From Anaerolineales bacterium (GTDB lineage Bacteria > Chloroflexota > Anaerolineae > Anaerolineales > RBG-16-64-43), in contig JAFGCU010000026.1 of the NCBI GenBank assembly GCA_016932475.1, positions 1 through 64,000 on the forward strand: DNA of 64,000 bases, given 5' to 3'. Positions 53,202 through 62,672 of the stretch are shown here, in pieces; positions within the stretch are counted from its first letter, which is position 1; the number at the start of each line of letters is the position of its first letter. Below the pieces are notes generated by a model. That model saw only the letters and a program-made list of their open reading frames with translations. It was not told the origin of the DNA and ran no database searches. The translations under genes were made by a program, and so were the position numbers.

Positions 53202-54521
53202 TTAACCTTCGCTTTTCAGTTCCGGCGGGATCGGGGTCACCAGCACCTTGTCCACCCGGCGCTGGTCCATATCCATCACTTCGAAGCGGAAACCGCCCCA
53301 TTCGAGATGATCCCCGGGATGCGGCACCTCGCCGAGTTTGGTCATCATGAATCCGCCGACGGTTTGAAACGTCCCGTCTTCTTCGTCGGGGAGATGGTCT
53401 ATGTCAAGCCTGTCTTTCATCTCTTCTATGCTGAGCGCGCCGCCCATCAGCCAGGAACCATCCTCGCGCAACATGACCTCCGGTTCGTCCGGCTCGCCCT
53501 TGGCGGGCAGATCCCCGACGATCGCCTCGAGGATATCGGTGCTCGTGATCACGCCGGCGATGCTGCCGAATTCATCAGTGACCATGGCGTAGTGCTCGCC
53601 GGTCTCCTTGAATTGCGAGAGAGCCTGCAGCGCCTCGGCGCTCTCCGGGATGAATAACGGCGCGCGGAGCAGCTTGCGCAGATCCGGCGGCTCGCAGGAG
53701 AACCCCTGGGCCAGAAGGTCTTTGGTGTGGAGAATTCCGATCACGTTGTCCAGCTCGCCCTGCGCCACCGGGAAACGGGTGCGATGGCTGTTGAGAATCT
53801 GGTCGTGGAGGACTCTCGTCGGTTCGTCCAGATCGATCCAGTCGATGTCCGGGCGCGGCGTCATGAGCGCGCCCACCCGCTGGCCGCCGAGTCGGAAAAC
53901 TCCTTCCACCATCTCCTGCTCGGCTTCTTCGAACACGCCCGCCTGAGTCCCCTGCTCGATCAGGAAATTGATTTCATCCTCGGTCACGGGCGGTTCGGCG
54001 GCGGGCTGGATGCCGAGCATCCGGACGATGAGGTTGGTGGATCCGGCCAGAACGCGGACCAGCGGGGAAGCCAGGTTCGACAGCGTGTGCATCGGGCCGG
54101 CCATCCACATCGCCAGCCGCTCGGAGGAATGCAGTGCCAGCTGCTTGGGCACCAGTTCGCCGATCACCAGGGTCAGGAAAGTGACCGCCAGCACGACCAG
54201 CGTGAAGGCGATCGCTTCGGAATAGGGGGCGAGCAGGGGGACGGCGGCGAGCCATTCCGCAAGCTTGCGGGCGAGCGTCGCGCCGCCGATTGCGCCGGTC
54301 AGCGTCCCGATAAGCGTGATGCCGATCTGGATCGTGGCCAGGAACCGGTCCGGGTGTTCCGCCAGGGCCAGCACGTTCCGCGCGCTCTCATTACCGTTAT
54401 CCGCAAGCGGCTGCAGGCGGGATTTTCGCGCGGATACCATCGCGAATTCCGACATTGAAAAAACGCCGTTGAGCACGATCAAGACGAGCAGGATGATGAT
54501 TTCGAGCGCGAACCCTTCCAT
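53202..54521 (-). CDS. CNNM/CBS/CorC transporter-associated membrane protein
   Basis: The 439-residue protein of the HlyC/CorC family has an N-terminal DUF21/CNNM membrane domain with about four helices (LEIIILLVLIVLNGVFSMSE and GELVPKQLAL). A pair of CBS domains follows (about 205-330, MTPRPDIDWIDLDEP and FGSIAGVITSTDILEAIVGD). A CorC_HlyC C-terminal domain (GFMMTKLGEVPHPGD) ends it. Family members are linked to Mg2+ or Na+ export and bind adenine nucleotides at the CBS pair. A TAGAAT -10 at 54529-54534 lies just before the ATG, so the transcript is probably leaderless. Confidence 0.92.
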   Translation of the reverse strand: MEGFALEIIILLVLIVLNGVFSMSEFAMVSARKSRLQPLADNGNESARNVLALAEHPDRFLATIQIGITLIGTLTGAIGGATLARKLAEWLAAVPLLAPYSEAIAFTLVVLAVTFLTLVIGELVPKQLALHSSERLAMWMAGPMHTLSNLASPLVRVLAGSTNLIVRMLGIQPAAEPPVTEDEINFLIEQGTQAGVFEEAEQEMVEGVFRLGGQRVGALMTPRPDIDWIDLDEPTRVLHDQILNSHRTRFPVAQGELDNVIGILHTKDLLAQGFSCEPPDLRKLLRAPLFIPESAEALQALSQFKETGEHYAMVTDEFGSIAGVITSTDILEAIVGDLPAKGEPDEPEVMLREDGSWLMGGALSIEEMKDRLDIDHLPDEEDGTFQTVGGFMMTKLGEVPHPGDHLEWGGFRFEVMDMDQRRVDKVLVTPIPPELKSEG

Positions 54522-54528
54522 ACCGGAA

Positions 54529-54534
54529 ATTCTA
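54529..54534 (-). promoter_or_regulatory. CNNM-gene -10 element, leaderless
   Basis: On the minus strand TATGCTAGAAT is an extended -10 element. Its TAGAAT lies eight bases before the ATG, and no Shine-Dalgarno is present. The same string precedes the complex I-like operon at 515-525. Confidence 0.5.
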
Positions 54535-54587
54535 GCATAAGTGCGGATGGAGGGCGTTCTCCCGGGAGGCGGGTCTGGAATTCGGGC

Positions 54588-57146
54588 CTAGACCGAGGCG
54601 GCGGGGACGGTGAAGTGGAATGTGGATCCCTTGTGCAGTTCGCTTTCGAACCAGATTTTCCCGCCGTGCATCTCCACGAGATTCCGGGTGATGTGCAGGC
54701 CGAGCCCGGTGCCCGGCAGATCTCGCACCGTCCCGTCTTCCGAACGGAAGAATTTCTGGAAGATGCTTTTCTGTTCCTGCAGCGCAATCCCCAGGCCGCT
54801 GTCCTGGATGCAGCAATGGACGACTTCCGGCGGACCGGCCGGATCCCAGCGGTTGGGGGAGTGTTCGGCGGCGATCCGGAGCGAGCCGCCGTGCGGCGTG
54901 TATTTGTGGGCGTTGCTGATCAGGTTGGTGAGGATCTGGATCAGGCGCCCGCGGTCCACCCACACCGGCGGAAGGTCGGAGGGGATTTCCAGCGCCAGCT
55001 TCTGCTCCTTGCCCTCGATCAGGGAGCGCAGCGCCTCGATCACTTCCTCCAACGCGGGTGCGAGCGCCACCGCCGCAAATTCGAGCTTTAACCGGCCGGA
55101 TTCGATCCGGGAAACGTCGTTCAGGTCCGAAACCAGCGCCGCCATCCGGTCGACATTCAGCCGGATGGTGGCGAGGAAGTTCGCCTGCGACTGGCTGACC
55201 GGACCGACGGCTCCCTGCGCCACCAGGTCGGTGTATCCGCGGATGGAAGTCATCGGAGTCTTCAACTCGTGGGCGACAAAGGAGATGAATTCGCTCTTGG
55301 CCTGGTTGGCGTTGCGCACTTCGGTGTAGAGCCGGGTGTTTGAAATCGCGATGGCTGCATGCGACGCCATCCGCTGCAGGAATGCCGTTACGGCGGGCGG
55401 GAATGCGTTGTCCGAATACGATTCGAGCAGCAGTACCCCGAGGGTCCGGGTGTTGCGGCGGATCGGCAGGTACAGGGCCGTCCTGCCGGCGGCAAGCAAA
55501 CCCGGCACGGCGGCTCCATCCGCCCGGCGGATGACCGGTTCTCCGGACCGGATGGATTCGTGGAAACCGGCCGAGCCGGCCGGAAGCCGGCATTTTTCCT
55601 CCGGCCCGGCGCCTTCCGGATACCCCACGGCCGCTTCCATTTCCAATTCCTCGCCGATGAGGAGGGCGGCCAGCCCGGCGGCGGCTTCCGCGTAGCGGAC
55701 CGCCCAGTCTAGGGTGATCGCCATCGCTTCGGCGGGATCCGAAACGCTGTTTAATTCCTGGTCCAGATTCTGAAGCGAGGTCAGTTCCTCCGCCAGCGCG
55801 GCGGATTCGGCATCCGCGGGCTCATGCGACCGGATTCTATCCAGCGCGGCGACCGCGAGCGCGGCATACTCGTGAAGCAGAATCCGTTCGATTTCCTGCG
55901 GCGGTGCGGCCCGCAGCGGATTCCAAAACACGATCCATCCGGTTATTCGTTCCTTCACCCGCAGCGGCAGGGAAACAGCGCACAGAAACGGCGCGCCGCC
56001 CGGACGGGTGAGGGCGCGGAATGGATCGTCTTCGGGCAGGGTCTCTGCGAATGTCAGCTGATCGCCCGCCGCGGATCTGGCAAAGGGGTGATCCACCCCG
56101 AGGGGCGGAAAACCGTCGGACACATCCGTGGCGCCGGATTGGCGCGCGAGAGTCCATAGCCCGGACGGCGTGGGGAGGAGCAACAGGGCGGCCTGGCAGG
56201 GGAGGAGTTCGCGCGCGCCGGCAAGGATGGAATCGGAAAGATGATCCCGGGTCGCCGCGCCGAGGATCCGGCGCGAAGCGCGCAGCAGGTTCGCCAGCAG
56301 CGCCGCCTGGCGGGCGGCTTCTTTCTCCAGCCGGGCTTTGGCAATCGCCGGACCCGCAATCTCGGCCACCGAAATAAGCAGCGACTGTTCGGGCGGCGTG
56401 AAGGGCGCCCCGCGCGCCAGCAGGATCGCGCCGATGGTGGATGCCCCCGCCGATAGCGGCAACCCGGCCCAGGCCGTCGTCGGCTCGCGCTCGGGGAGTT
56501 CGTGCATCCGGCAGGCTTCGGAATAATCCTCCACCACCAGCGGGCGTCCGCTGCGGACGACCACGCCGGCCAGATCCTCCGCGGCGGGGAAGGGCAAACC
56601 TTCCCGATCGACGCGGCGGGAACCGTTCTCAGAATAAAAAACGTAGTACAACACGCCGGAATTCTCCTCCGCCAGAGCGATGCGGAAGGAAACCGCCGGT
56701 ATCCGGCGCAGGATTTGAGACGAGATCAATTCCAAAAGAACGTCGAGGTCGGATGTCGAGTGAAAGGTGAGAGTCAGGCGCAGGAGCAGATCCTGCGGAT
56801 CCCCGGAGGGGCCGGTTTCCCGCGCAGGCAATTCCTCTGCGAAGGAAATTCCCGGCGGCGTTTCCGAATTGCCTTCACAGGCGGTTTCGGACTTTTGGGA
56901 ACGGGGGGATTTTCGCTCTGGAGATGTGCTGAGCTGCCGGCGGAGCCATTGCCGCACCGGCAGGAGGATCAGCGCAAACCCCAGGAGGGATCCCGCAGGG
57001 ATAAGCGGATGCGCATTCGGAACCGCCGCAGTCAGCAGCAGCGTGCAGCCGATCACCACCAACCCGTAGCCGGCGTCCAGGAAGAACGCGTATCCATCGG
57101 ATATCGGGCGGCCAGGCTCGATCGGGTGATCTCCCGCGGCATTCAT
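54588..57146 (-). CDS. GAF-domain histidine kinase
   Basis: The 852-residue sensor has two N-terminal membrane helices (about 28-66), then three GAF-like domains (about 115-270, 280-430 and 460-600). The kinase core follows: HisKA with the phosphorylated His in SFVAHELKTPMTSIRGY near residue 623, and an HATPase domain with N box NLISNAHKYTPHGGS, DSGLGIALQEQ and GTGLGLHITRNLVEMHGG. It should autophosphorylate and pass phosphate to an unlinked response regulator; no receiver is adjacent. GAF ligands are unknown. A TAAAAT at 57155-57160 on the minus strand lies eight bases before the ATG, so it is probably leaderless. Confidence 0.92.
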   Translation of the reverse strand: MNAAGDHPIEPGRPISDGYAFFLDAGYGLVVIGCTLLLTAAVPNAHPLIPAGSLLGFALILLPVRQWLRRQLSTSPERKSPRSQKSETACEGNSETPPGISFAEELPARETGPSGDPQDLLLRLTLTFHSTSDLDVLLELISSQILRRIPAVSFRIALAEENSGVLYYVFYSENGSRRVDREGLPFPAAEDLAGVVVRSGRPLVVEDYSEACRMHELPEREPTTAWAGLPLSAGASTIGAILLARGAPFTPPEQSLLISVAEIAGPAIAKARLEKEAARQAALLANLLRASRRILGAATRDHLSDSILAGARELLPCQAALLLLPTPSGLWTLARQSGATDVSDGFPPLGVDHPFARSAAGDQLTFAETLPEDDPFRALTRPGGAPFLCAVSLPLRVKERITGWIVFWNPLRAAPPQEIERILLHEYAALAVAALDRIRSHEPADAESAALAEELTSLQNLDQELNSVSDPAEAMAITLDWAVRYAEAAAGLAALLIGEELEMEAAVGYPEGAGPEEKCRLPAGSAGFHESIRSGEPVIRRADGAAVPGLLAAGRTALYLPIRRNTRTLGVLLLESYSDNAFPPAVTAFLQRMASHAAIAISNTRLYTEVRNANQAKSEFISFVAHELKTPMTSIRGYTDLVAQGAVGPVSQSQANFLATIRLNVDRMAALVSDLNDVSRIESGRLKLEFAAVALAPALEEVIEALRSLIEGKEQKLALEIPSDLPPVWVDRGRLIQILTNLISNAHKYTPHGGSLRIAAEHSPNRWDPAGPPEVVHCCIQDSGLGIALQEQKSIFQKFFRSEDGTVRDLPGTGLGLHITRNLVEMHGGKIWFESELHKGSTFHFTVPAASV

Positions 57147-57374
57147 ATTCGGATATTTTACCGGAATGGCCGATCCCGCACCGGTCCGGGAGTGGATTTA
57201 ATCAGGGCGCGCGAGGGTGATGGTTACCGGCCTCTCGAGAGAAGACCCGAGTAGGCAGGCCTATCGTGGAACAATCGTCAGAAAAGAACGGATTTCCTAT
57301 GAATAAAGGAAAAAACCCAAAAAATCATGCAAATCCTGTCAAACGATCGTTTTCCGCCGGAAAAAAGGCTTTGA

Positions 57375-57380
57375 TACAAT
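57375..57380 (+). promoter_or_regulatory. -10 element upstream of maf
   Basis: TACAAT lies 52 bases before the maf ATG. It may drive the maf-PBP-PBP-rsgA run. Confidence 0.35.
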
Positions 57381-57432
57381 ACCCACGCTCAAGCCGGGAT
57401 TCCGCCGGCCGGAACCAGGTTAAGTATTCCCG

Positions 57433-58071
57433 ATGAAGTTGATCCTCGCGTCCGTTTCCCCGCGCCGGCGGGAGCTCCTGAGGCAATGCGGCATCGATTG
57501 CGACGTGATGCCCGTTTCCGCCGATGAACTTGCCTGGGAGGGCGAGACTCCCGGGGAGACGGCCCTGCGCCTCGCCCGCGAAAAGGGCCGTTTGGCGTTG
57601 GAACGCATGGAAGGGCGCGCGGGATTGATCCTCGCCGCGGATACCGTCGTGGCCGACGGGGGACAATTGCTCGGCAAGCCCCGCGATATTATTCAGGCGG
57701 AGGCGTTTCTTCTGCAGTTGCGCGGACGCGAGCACCGGGTGATCACCGGCGTATGCCTGCTGCGCGCGCCGGGAGGCGTCGAAAAAACCGATCTGGCGGT
57801 CACCGCCGTCCGCATGCGGGAGTATTCCCCGGCCGAGCTGGCGGAGTATCTGGCGAGCGGCGATGCGCTGGATAAGGCGGGGGCGTATGCGATCCAGCAT
57901 CCGTCCTTCCGTCCGGTCGAATCGATCGCCGGATGTTACACTAACGTGGTCGGGCTTCCCCTTTGCCGCGTGTACGCGCTGCTCGAAGCCGCGGGGGAAA
58001 CTCCGGATCGTCCGCTGCCGGATGGCTGCCGGACGGGCGGCGCGTGCGGCTTTGCCCGGCTTCCGGAATGA
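57433..58071 (+). CDS. maf: Maf/YceF-like nucleotide pyrophosphatase
   Basis: The 212-residue protein has the Maf signature ILASVSPRRRELLRQCG at the start, the substrate residues of DELAWEG, LILAADTVVADGG and the C-terminal SIAGCYTNVVGLPLCRVY. Maf enzymes hydrolyse dTTP/UTP or modified nucleotides and affect septum formation. It starts a run with two PBP genes and rsgA. The stop overlaps an in-frame ATG of the next gene, though I prefer a TTG 20 bases further on for that gene. Confidence 0.93.
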   Translation: MKLILASVSPRRRELLRQCGIDCDVMPVSADELAWEGETPGETALRLAREKGRLALERMEGRAGLILAADTVVADGGQLLGKPRDIIQAEAFLLQLRGREHRVITGVCLLRAPGGVEKTDLAVTAVRMREYSPAELAEYLASGDALDKAGAYAIQHPSFRPVESIAGCYTNVVGLPLCRVYALLEAAGETPDRPLPDGCRTGGACGFARLPE

Positions 58072-58091
58072 CCATTAAGGAGAGTGCCGTT

Positions 58092-60362
58092 TTGAAGAAG
58101 TGGATTTTTCCCGCGTTGGTCGTGATCGCCATCGTGCTTGCCGTTGTGCTCATCCGGCCATTGCTTGCCGGAAGCAGCACGGCGACCCTTGATCCGACGG
58201 GTATCTCGACGGCGCTAGGCATAGGGATCACCAAGGCGCCCACGCCCGAATCGGCCGCGCGCGCTTTCCTCGACGGCTGGCAATCCAAGGATTACGCCAG
58301 GATGTATTCGCTGCTTTCTTCCCTCAGCCGGGACGCCCTATCGGAGGCGGATTTCCAGGCGTTCTACAAGGATGTCGGATCGCAAACCACTCTGCGTTCC
58401 CTGGATTACAAAATTCTCTCGGTTGATATGACCCCGACCGAGGCGACGGTGCAATTCGAAGTCACCCTGCATACGATCCTGGTGGGTGATATCACCCGCC
58501 AGCCCCGGATGCTTTTAAAATTCCAGGAGGGAGGCTGGAAGGTGGCCTGGGACGATAAAACCGTCCTGCCGGAACTCGAAAACGGCAACCGCCTGGTCAT
58601 CTACCGCGACCGCCCCGCGCGCGGAAACATTTACGACCGCAACGGGCTCGCCCTCGCGGCCGAAGCCGAGGCGGTGGAAATCGGAATCGTTTCGGGTGAG
58701 ATCAACGACGAGGATCAGGTGGTCGCCTATGTCGCGCTGGCGTTGAAAACTCCGCGAGAGCAAATCCGTCTGATGATCGATTACGACCACCCGGATTGGT
58801 ACACCCCGGTCGGCGATGTGGCCAAGGCGGACATACTCGAGATCTATGGAACGCTTCAGAATCTCGGCGGCGTGCGGCTGACGACGACCATGATGCGCTA
58901 CTACTTCGGAGGCGGGGTCGGTGCGCATGTGGTCGGATACACCCAGCAGCCGTCGGCGGAAACGAAGGAGGAGTACCAGGCCAGGGGGTATGCGGGGGAC
59001 GAACGGGTTGGGGCCAGCGGCCTGGAATATTGGGGCGAGCAGTTCCTGGCCGGCCGCCAGGGCGGGCAGTTGTGGGTGACCACGGCGACCGGATCCAACC
59101 TGGCGATGCTGGCCCAATCCAAGCCGCAGGCGGCGATGGCCATCTATACCACGCTCGACCGCGATCTGCAGCAGCAGATGGAGCAGACGCTGATGGGTCC
59201 CTTTACCGGTGCGGCGGTGGTCCTCAATAAAAATACGGGCGAAGTGCTGGCGATGATGTCGAGCCCCGGGTACGACAGCAATCTGTTCGATCCGGGCAGT
59301 TTCAACGGCTCTTTTAACAACGGCGCCCTGGTGCAATCGATCATCAACGACGCACGCCACCCGCTGGTCAACCGGGCGACGCGCGGGCTGTATCCGCTCG
59401 GGTCGGTGTTCAAGATCATCACCTTGGCCGCCGGCTTGGAATCCGGTTTGTTCACCGAGGATACCGTCTACAACGACGTGGACGGTTATTTCCGCGAATT
59501 GGAAGGATTCACCGGTACGGACTGGGTGATCGAGAAGGATATGAAACCGCACGGCAAGATGACGCTCGAGCAGTGCCTGGAGCGCTCCTGCAACCCGTGC
59601 TTCTGGCATGTCGGGCTGGAATTGTATTACCAGGATGCCTGGCTGGTTCCAAACATGGCGATGGCATTCGGGCTGGGTTCGGCGACCGGGATCAGCTTTG
59701 TGGAAGAGGAAGCCGGTTTCGTCCCCAATCCCGGCTGGAAGCACGATACCCAGGGCGCGGACTGGACCGGCGGAGACGCGCTCAACCAGGCGATCGGGCA
59801 GGGTTCGTTGCAGGTGACGCCGCTGCAGGTGGCGGATTTCGTCGCCGCGGTCGGGAACGGCGGCACGCTCTACCGCCCGCAGATTCTGCTATCCATCCGT
59901 CCGCCGATCGGCGAAGCGGTCCTGACCTTCAAGCCCGAAGTGCGGGGGATGCTTCCGGTCAGCCCGGAAAACCTGGCCACGATCCAGCGCGGGATGGTCG
60001 GGGTGGTGAACAACGTCAAGGGAACCGCGCGGCACCGCTTCTATGGCATCTCCGACCTCGTCCGGATCGCCGGGAAGACCGGCACCGCCCAAACGACCGA
60101 ATACGATCTGCCGCATTCCTGGTTTGTCGCCTATACGTTCAGCGAAAAACCCAATAAGCCGGATATCGCGGTGGCCGTGATCGTCGAGCGGATCGGCGAA
60201 GGCTCGACCTACGCGGCACCGATGGCGCGGCGGATCTTCGAAATCTACTTCCAGGGGCGGCCTACCTCGTATTACGCGTGGGAATCCGAATATGGGATGC
60301 GCGGGACCAATACGCCGGAGGAGACGGAAGAGCCGGTGGATGAGGAAGCCCCCATCCCGTAA
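58092..60362 (+). CDS. MecA_N-type penicillin-binding protein, copy 1
   Basis: The 756-residue protein has a membrane anchor (about 1-28), a MecA_N/NTF2-like domain (AARAFLDGWQSKDYARMYSL), a dimerisation domain (RPARGNIYDRNGLALA) and a transpeptidase domain. The active-site SxxK is in PLGSVFKII, SxN is SCN in LERSCNPCF and KTG is in IAGKTGTAQ. It cross-links peptidoglycan as a class B PBP. The start is taken at TTG 58092 because AAGGAG ends nine bases before it. An in-frame ATG at 58068 overlaps the maf stop and is an alternative (764 residues). Confidence 0.9.
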   Translation: MKKWIFPALVVIAIVLAVVLIRPLLAGSSTATLDPTGISTALGIGITKAPTPESAARAFLDGWQSKDYARMYSLLSSLSRDALSEADFQAFYKDVGSQTTLRSLDYKILSVDMTPTEATVQFEVTLHTILVGDITRQPRMLLKFQEGGWKVAWDDKTVLPELENGNRLVIYRDRPARGNIYDRNGLALAAEAEAVEIGIVSGEINDEDQVVAYVALALKTPREQIRLMIDYDHPDWYTPVGDVAKADILEIYGTLQNLGGVRLTTTMMRYYFGGGVGAHVVGYTQQPSAETKEEYQARGYAGDERVGASGLEYWGEQFLAGRQGGQLWVTTATGSNLAMLAQSKPQAAMAIYTTLDRDLQQQMEQTLMGPFTGAAVVLNKNTGEVLAMMSSPGYDSNLFDPGSFNGSFNNGALVQSIINDARHPLVNRATRGLYPLGSVFKIITLAAGLESGLFTEDTVYNDVDGYFRELEGFTGTDWVIEKDMKPHGKMTLEQCLERSCNPCFWHVGLELYYQDAWLVPNMAMAFGLGSATGISFVEEEAGFVPNPGWKHDTQGADWTGGDALNQAIGQGSLQVTPLQVADFVAAVGNGGTLYRPQILLSIRPPIGEAVLTFKPEVRGMLPVSPENLATIQRGMVGVVNNVKGTARHRFYGISDLVRIAGKTGTAQTTEYDLPHSWFVAYTFSEKPNKPDIAVAVIVERIGEGSTYAAPMARRIFEIYFQGRPTSYYAWESEYGMRGTNTPEETEEPVDEEAPIP

Positions 60363-60385
60363 AGTATCCACCGGCGCGGGGGATC

Positions 60386-62668
60386 ATGCAGTATCAACAT
60401 TCGGATTGGGACAGGACGGCCAGGCGGAACGCGTGGAAGCGGCGCGCCGAATCGGCGGTGCTCGTGTTGCTCGTTGCCGCCGGGGCGGTGGCCGTCCTCG
60501 GCTGGCTGAAACCCTGGCAGCTTGTCCTTCCCAGTCCTTCCGATCCCGCGCCGCATCTTTCGGAGACGGAAATTCCCCGGCCCCCGTCTCCGGAGGGCGC
60601 CGCGCGCGCATTCCTCGACGGCTGGCAATCCGCGGATTATCTCAAAATGTACACGCTCCTTGCGGCCTCCACCCGCGCTTCGATGCCGCAGGAGGATTTT
60701 ATTTCCTTTTATAAGGATGTCCGCGCGCAATCCACGCTGCGTTCGCTCGAGTACACAATCCTCACAGTGGAAATGACCCCCACCGACGCCACGATCGGCT
60801 TCGAAGTCACGCTGCATACCCTCCTGGCGGGCGACATCTCCAGGACGACGCGGATGCTGATGAAGCGCGAAGGGGACGCATGGAAGGTCGCCTGGGATGG
60901 GCGGACGGTCCTGCCGGAACTGGAGAACGGGAACCGGCTGGTGCTGCACCGGGATATCCCCGCGCGCGGGAACATCTACGACCGGGAGGGGCTTCCGCTG
61001 GCCGTCGAAGCCGAGGTGGTGGAGATTGGGATCATCCCGGGCGAGATCACCGATGAAGAACTTGTGATGGCACGGCTCTCGTCCGCACTGCGGATGTCGC
61101 GCGAACTGATCCGGCTGAAGATCGCCGAATCCATGCCGGATGAATATGTTCCGATCGGGGAAACCGCCGCGGCGGACATCCCCGGAGGGTACGAATCCCT
61201 CATGACCCTGGGCGGGGTTTATGTGAACACGTCCACCCGGCGTTATTACTACGGCGGCGGCGTCGGTGCGCACGCGGTCGGCTACACCGGCAAGATTTCA
61301 ACCGGATTGCTCGCGGATTACCAGGCGCGCGGGTACTCGGGCAATGAGACGGTGGGAGCGACCGGCCTGGAAGAATCGGCGGAATCCGATCTGGCGGGCA
61401 GGCCGGGCGGCACGCTGATGGTGACCGCAGCGGATGGAACCCCGCTGATAAACCTCGCCAAAGCCGATCCGAAGCCGGCCAGCGACGTGTACACGACGCT
61501 CGACCGGGATCTGCAGGCGCAGATCGAACGAACCGTGCTGGGCCCGTACAACGGCGCGGTGGTTGTGCTCCATCGCGATACGGGTGAAGTGCTGGCGATG
61601 GCCTCGGGCAAACGGTTCGACAGCAATCTGTTCACGCCGGGTAGTTACAACGGCGCCTACCTGGTGCAGGGAATCCTGAACGATCCGGACGGCCCGCTCA
61701 ACAACCGGGCTGCCACAGGATCGTACCCGCTCGGGTCGGTGTTCAAGATCATCACCATGGCCGCCGGTCTGGAATCCGGCTTGTTCACCCCCGGAACAAT
61801 TTACGACGATGCGACGGGTGTTTATATCGGCGCCGACGGCGTCGAACGCACGGATTGGGTCCTGGAAAAGGAAATGCAGCCGCACGGGAAGATCACGCTG
61901 GAGCAATGCCTGGTGCAATCCTGCAACCCGTGCTTCTGGAATGTGGGCGAGACTCTGTACCGGCAGGATCCAATGGCGGTGGCGGAGATGGCGGCGGCCT
62001 TCGGGCTTGGGTCCGCGACGGGGATCCCCGGTCTGGATGAATTCGAAGGCCTTGTCCCCGGACCCGGGGGACCGGCCTGGAACGTCTCGCATGCGCTCGA
62101 TCAGGCGGTCGGGCAGGGGAGCCTGCTGGTGACCCCCTTGCAAGTGGCGGATTTTGTCGCGGCGGTCGGGAACGGGGGAACGTTGTACCGTCCGCAGATC
62201 ATCCTTTCCATCCGCCCGCCGGAAGGCGCGCCCGTTTTTACCCTCAGCCCGGCCGTTCGCGGGTTGCTGCCCCTCCATCCGGAAAACCTGGAAGCCCTGC
62301 AGCGCGCGATGCGCGGCGTGATTTACGACCCGAAGGGCACCGCCCGGGCGCGGTTCGCGGGAATCTCCGGCTCGGTGAGGATCGCCGGGAAGACCGGGAC
62401 GGCGCAATCCGGAAGCGAAGATCCACACTCATGGTTCGTCGCCTACACATACAATGAGGGGAGCGTCAAACCGGATATCGCGGTCGCGGTGATCGCGGAA
62501 TACGCCGGCGAAGGATCCGCCTTTGCCGCCCGGATGGTCCGCCGCGTGTTCGAGATTTATTTCTTCGGCCGCCCGGCTACGCTTTTCCCGTGGGAATCCG
62601 AATACGGGATCCGCGCCACCGAGACGCCGGAAGCAAGCCCGACAATGGCTTCGGAGAATTCCTTCTAA
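60386..62668 (+). CDS. MecA_N-type penicillin-binding protein, copy 2
   Basis: The 760-residue class B PBP is a tandem paralogue of the gene before it. It has an N-terminal anchor (VLVLLVAAGAVAVLGWL), the same NTF2-like domain (AARAFLDGWQSADYLKMYTL), IPARGNIYDREGLPLA, and an intact active site: SxxK in PLGSVFKII, SCN in VQSCNPCFWN, KTG in GKTGTAQSG. GGGGG lies before the ATG at 60386. The two proteins match along their whole length, so they arose by duplication and may have different timing or partners. No FtsW/RodA-type gene is adjacent. Confidence 0.9.
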   Translation: MQYQHSDWDRTARRNAWKRRAESAVLVLLVAAGAVAVLGWLKPWQLVLPSPSDPAPHLSETEIPRPPSPEGAARAFLDGWQSADYLKMYTLLAASTRASMPQEDFISFYKDVRAQSTLRSLEYTILTVEMTPTDATIGFEVTLHTLLAGDISRTTRMLMKREGDAWKVAWDGRTVLPELENGNRLVLHRDIPARGNIYDREGLPLAVEAEVVEIGIIPGEITDEELVMARLSSALRMSRELIRLKIAESMPDEYVPIGETAAADIPGGYESLMTLGGVYVNTSTRRYYYGGGVGAHAVGYTGKISTGLLADYQARGYSGNETVGATGLEESAESDLAGRPGGTLMVTAADGTPLINLAKADPKPASDVYTTLDRDLQAQIERTVLGPYNGAVVVLHRDTGEVLAMASGKRFDSNLFTPGSYNGAYLVQGILNDPDGPLNNRAATGSYPLGSVFKIITMAAGLESGLFTPGTIYDDATGVYIGADGVERTDWVLEKEMQPHGKITLEQCLVQSCNPCFWNVGETLYRQDPMAVAEMAAAFGLGSATGIPGLDEFEGLVPGPGGPAWNVSHALDQAVGQGSLLVTPLQVADFVAAVGNGGTLYRPQIILSIRPPEGAPVFTLSPAVRGLLPLHPENLEALQRAMRGVIYDPKGTARARFAGISGSVRIAGKTGTAQSGSEDPHSWFVAYTYNEGSVKPDIAVAVIAEYAGEGSAFAARMVRRVFEIYFFGRPATLFPWESEYGIRATETPEASPTMASENSF

Positions 62669-62672
62669 ATCC

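Noticed and set aside
57299..57436. Lys/Asn-rich frame of 45 codons ending on the maf start
   Set aside because: It has no ribosome site and crosses the probable maf -10 element. The composition follows the AT-rich promoter region.
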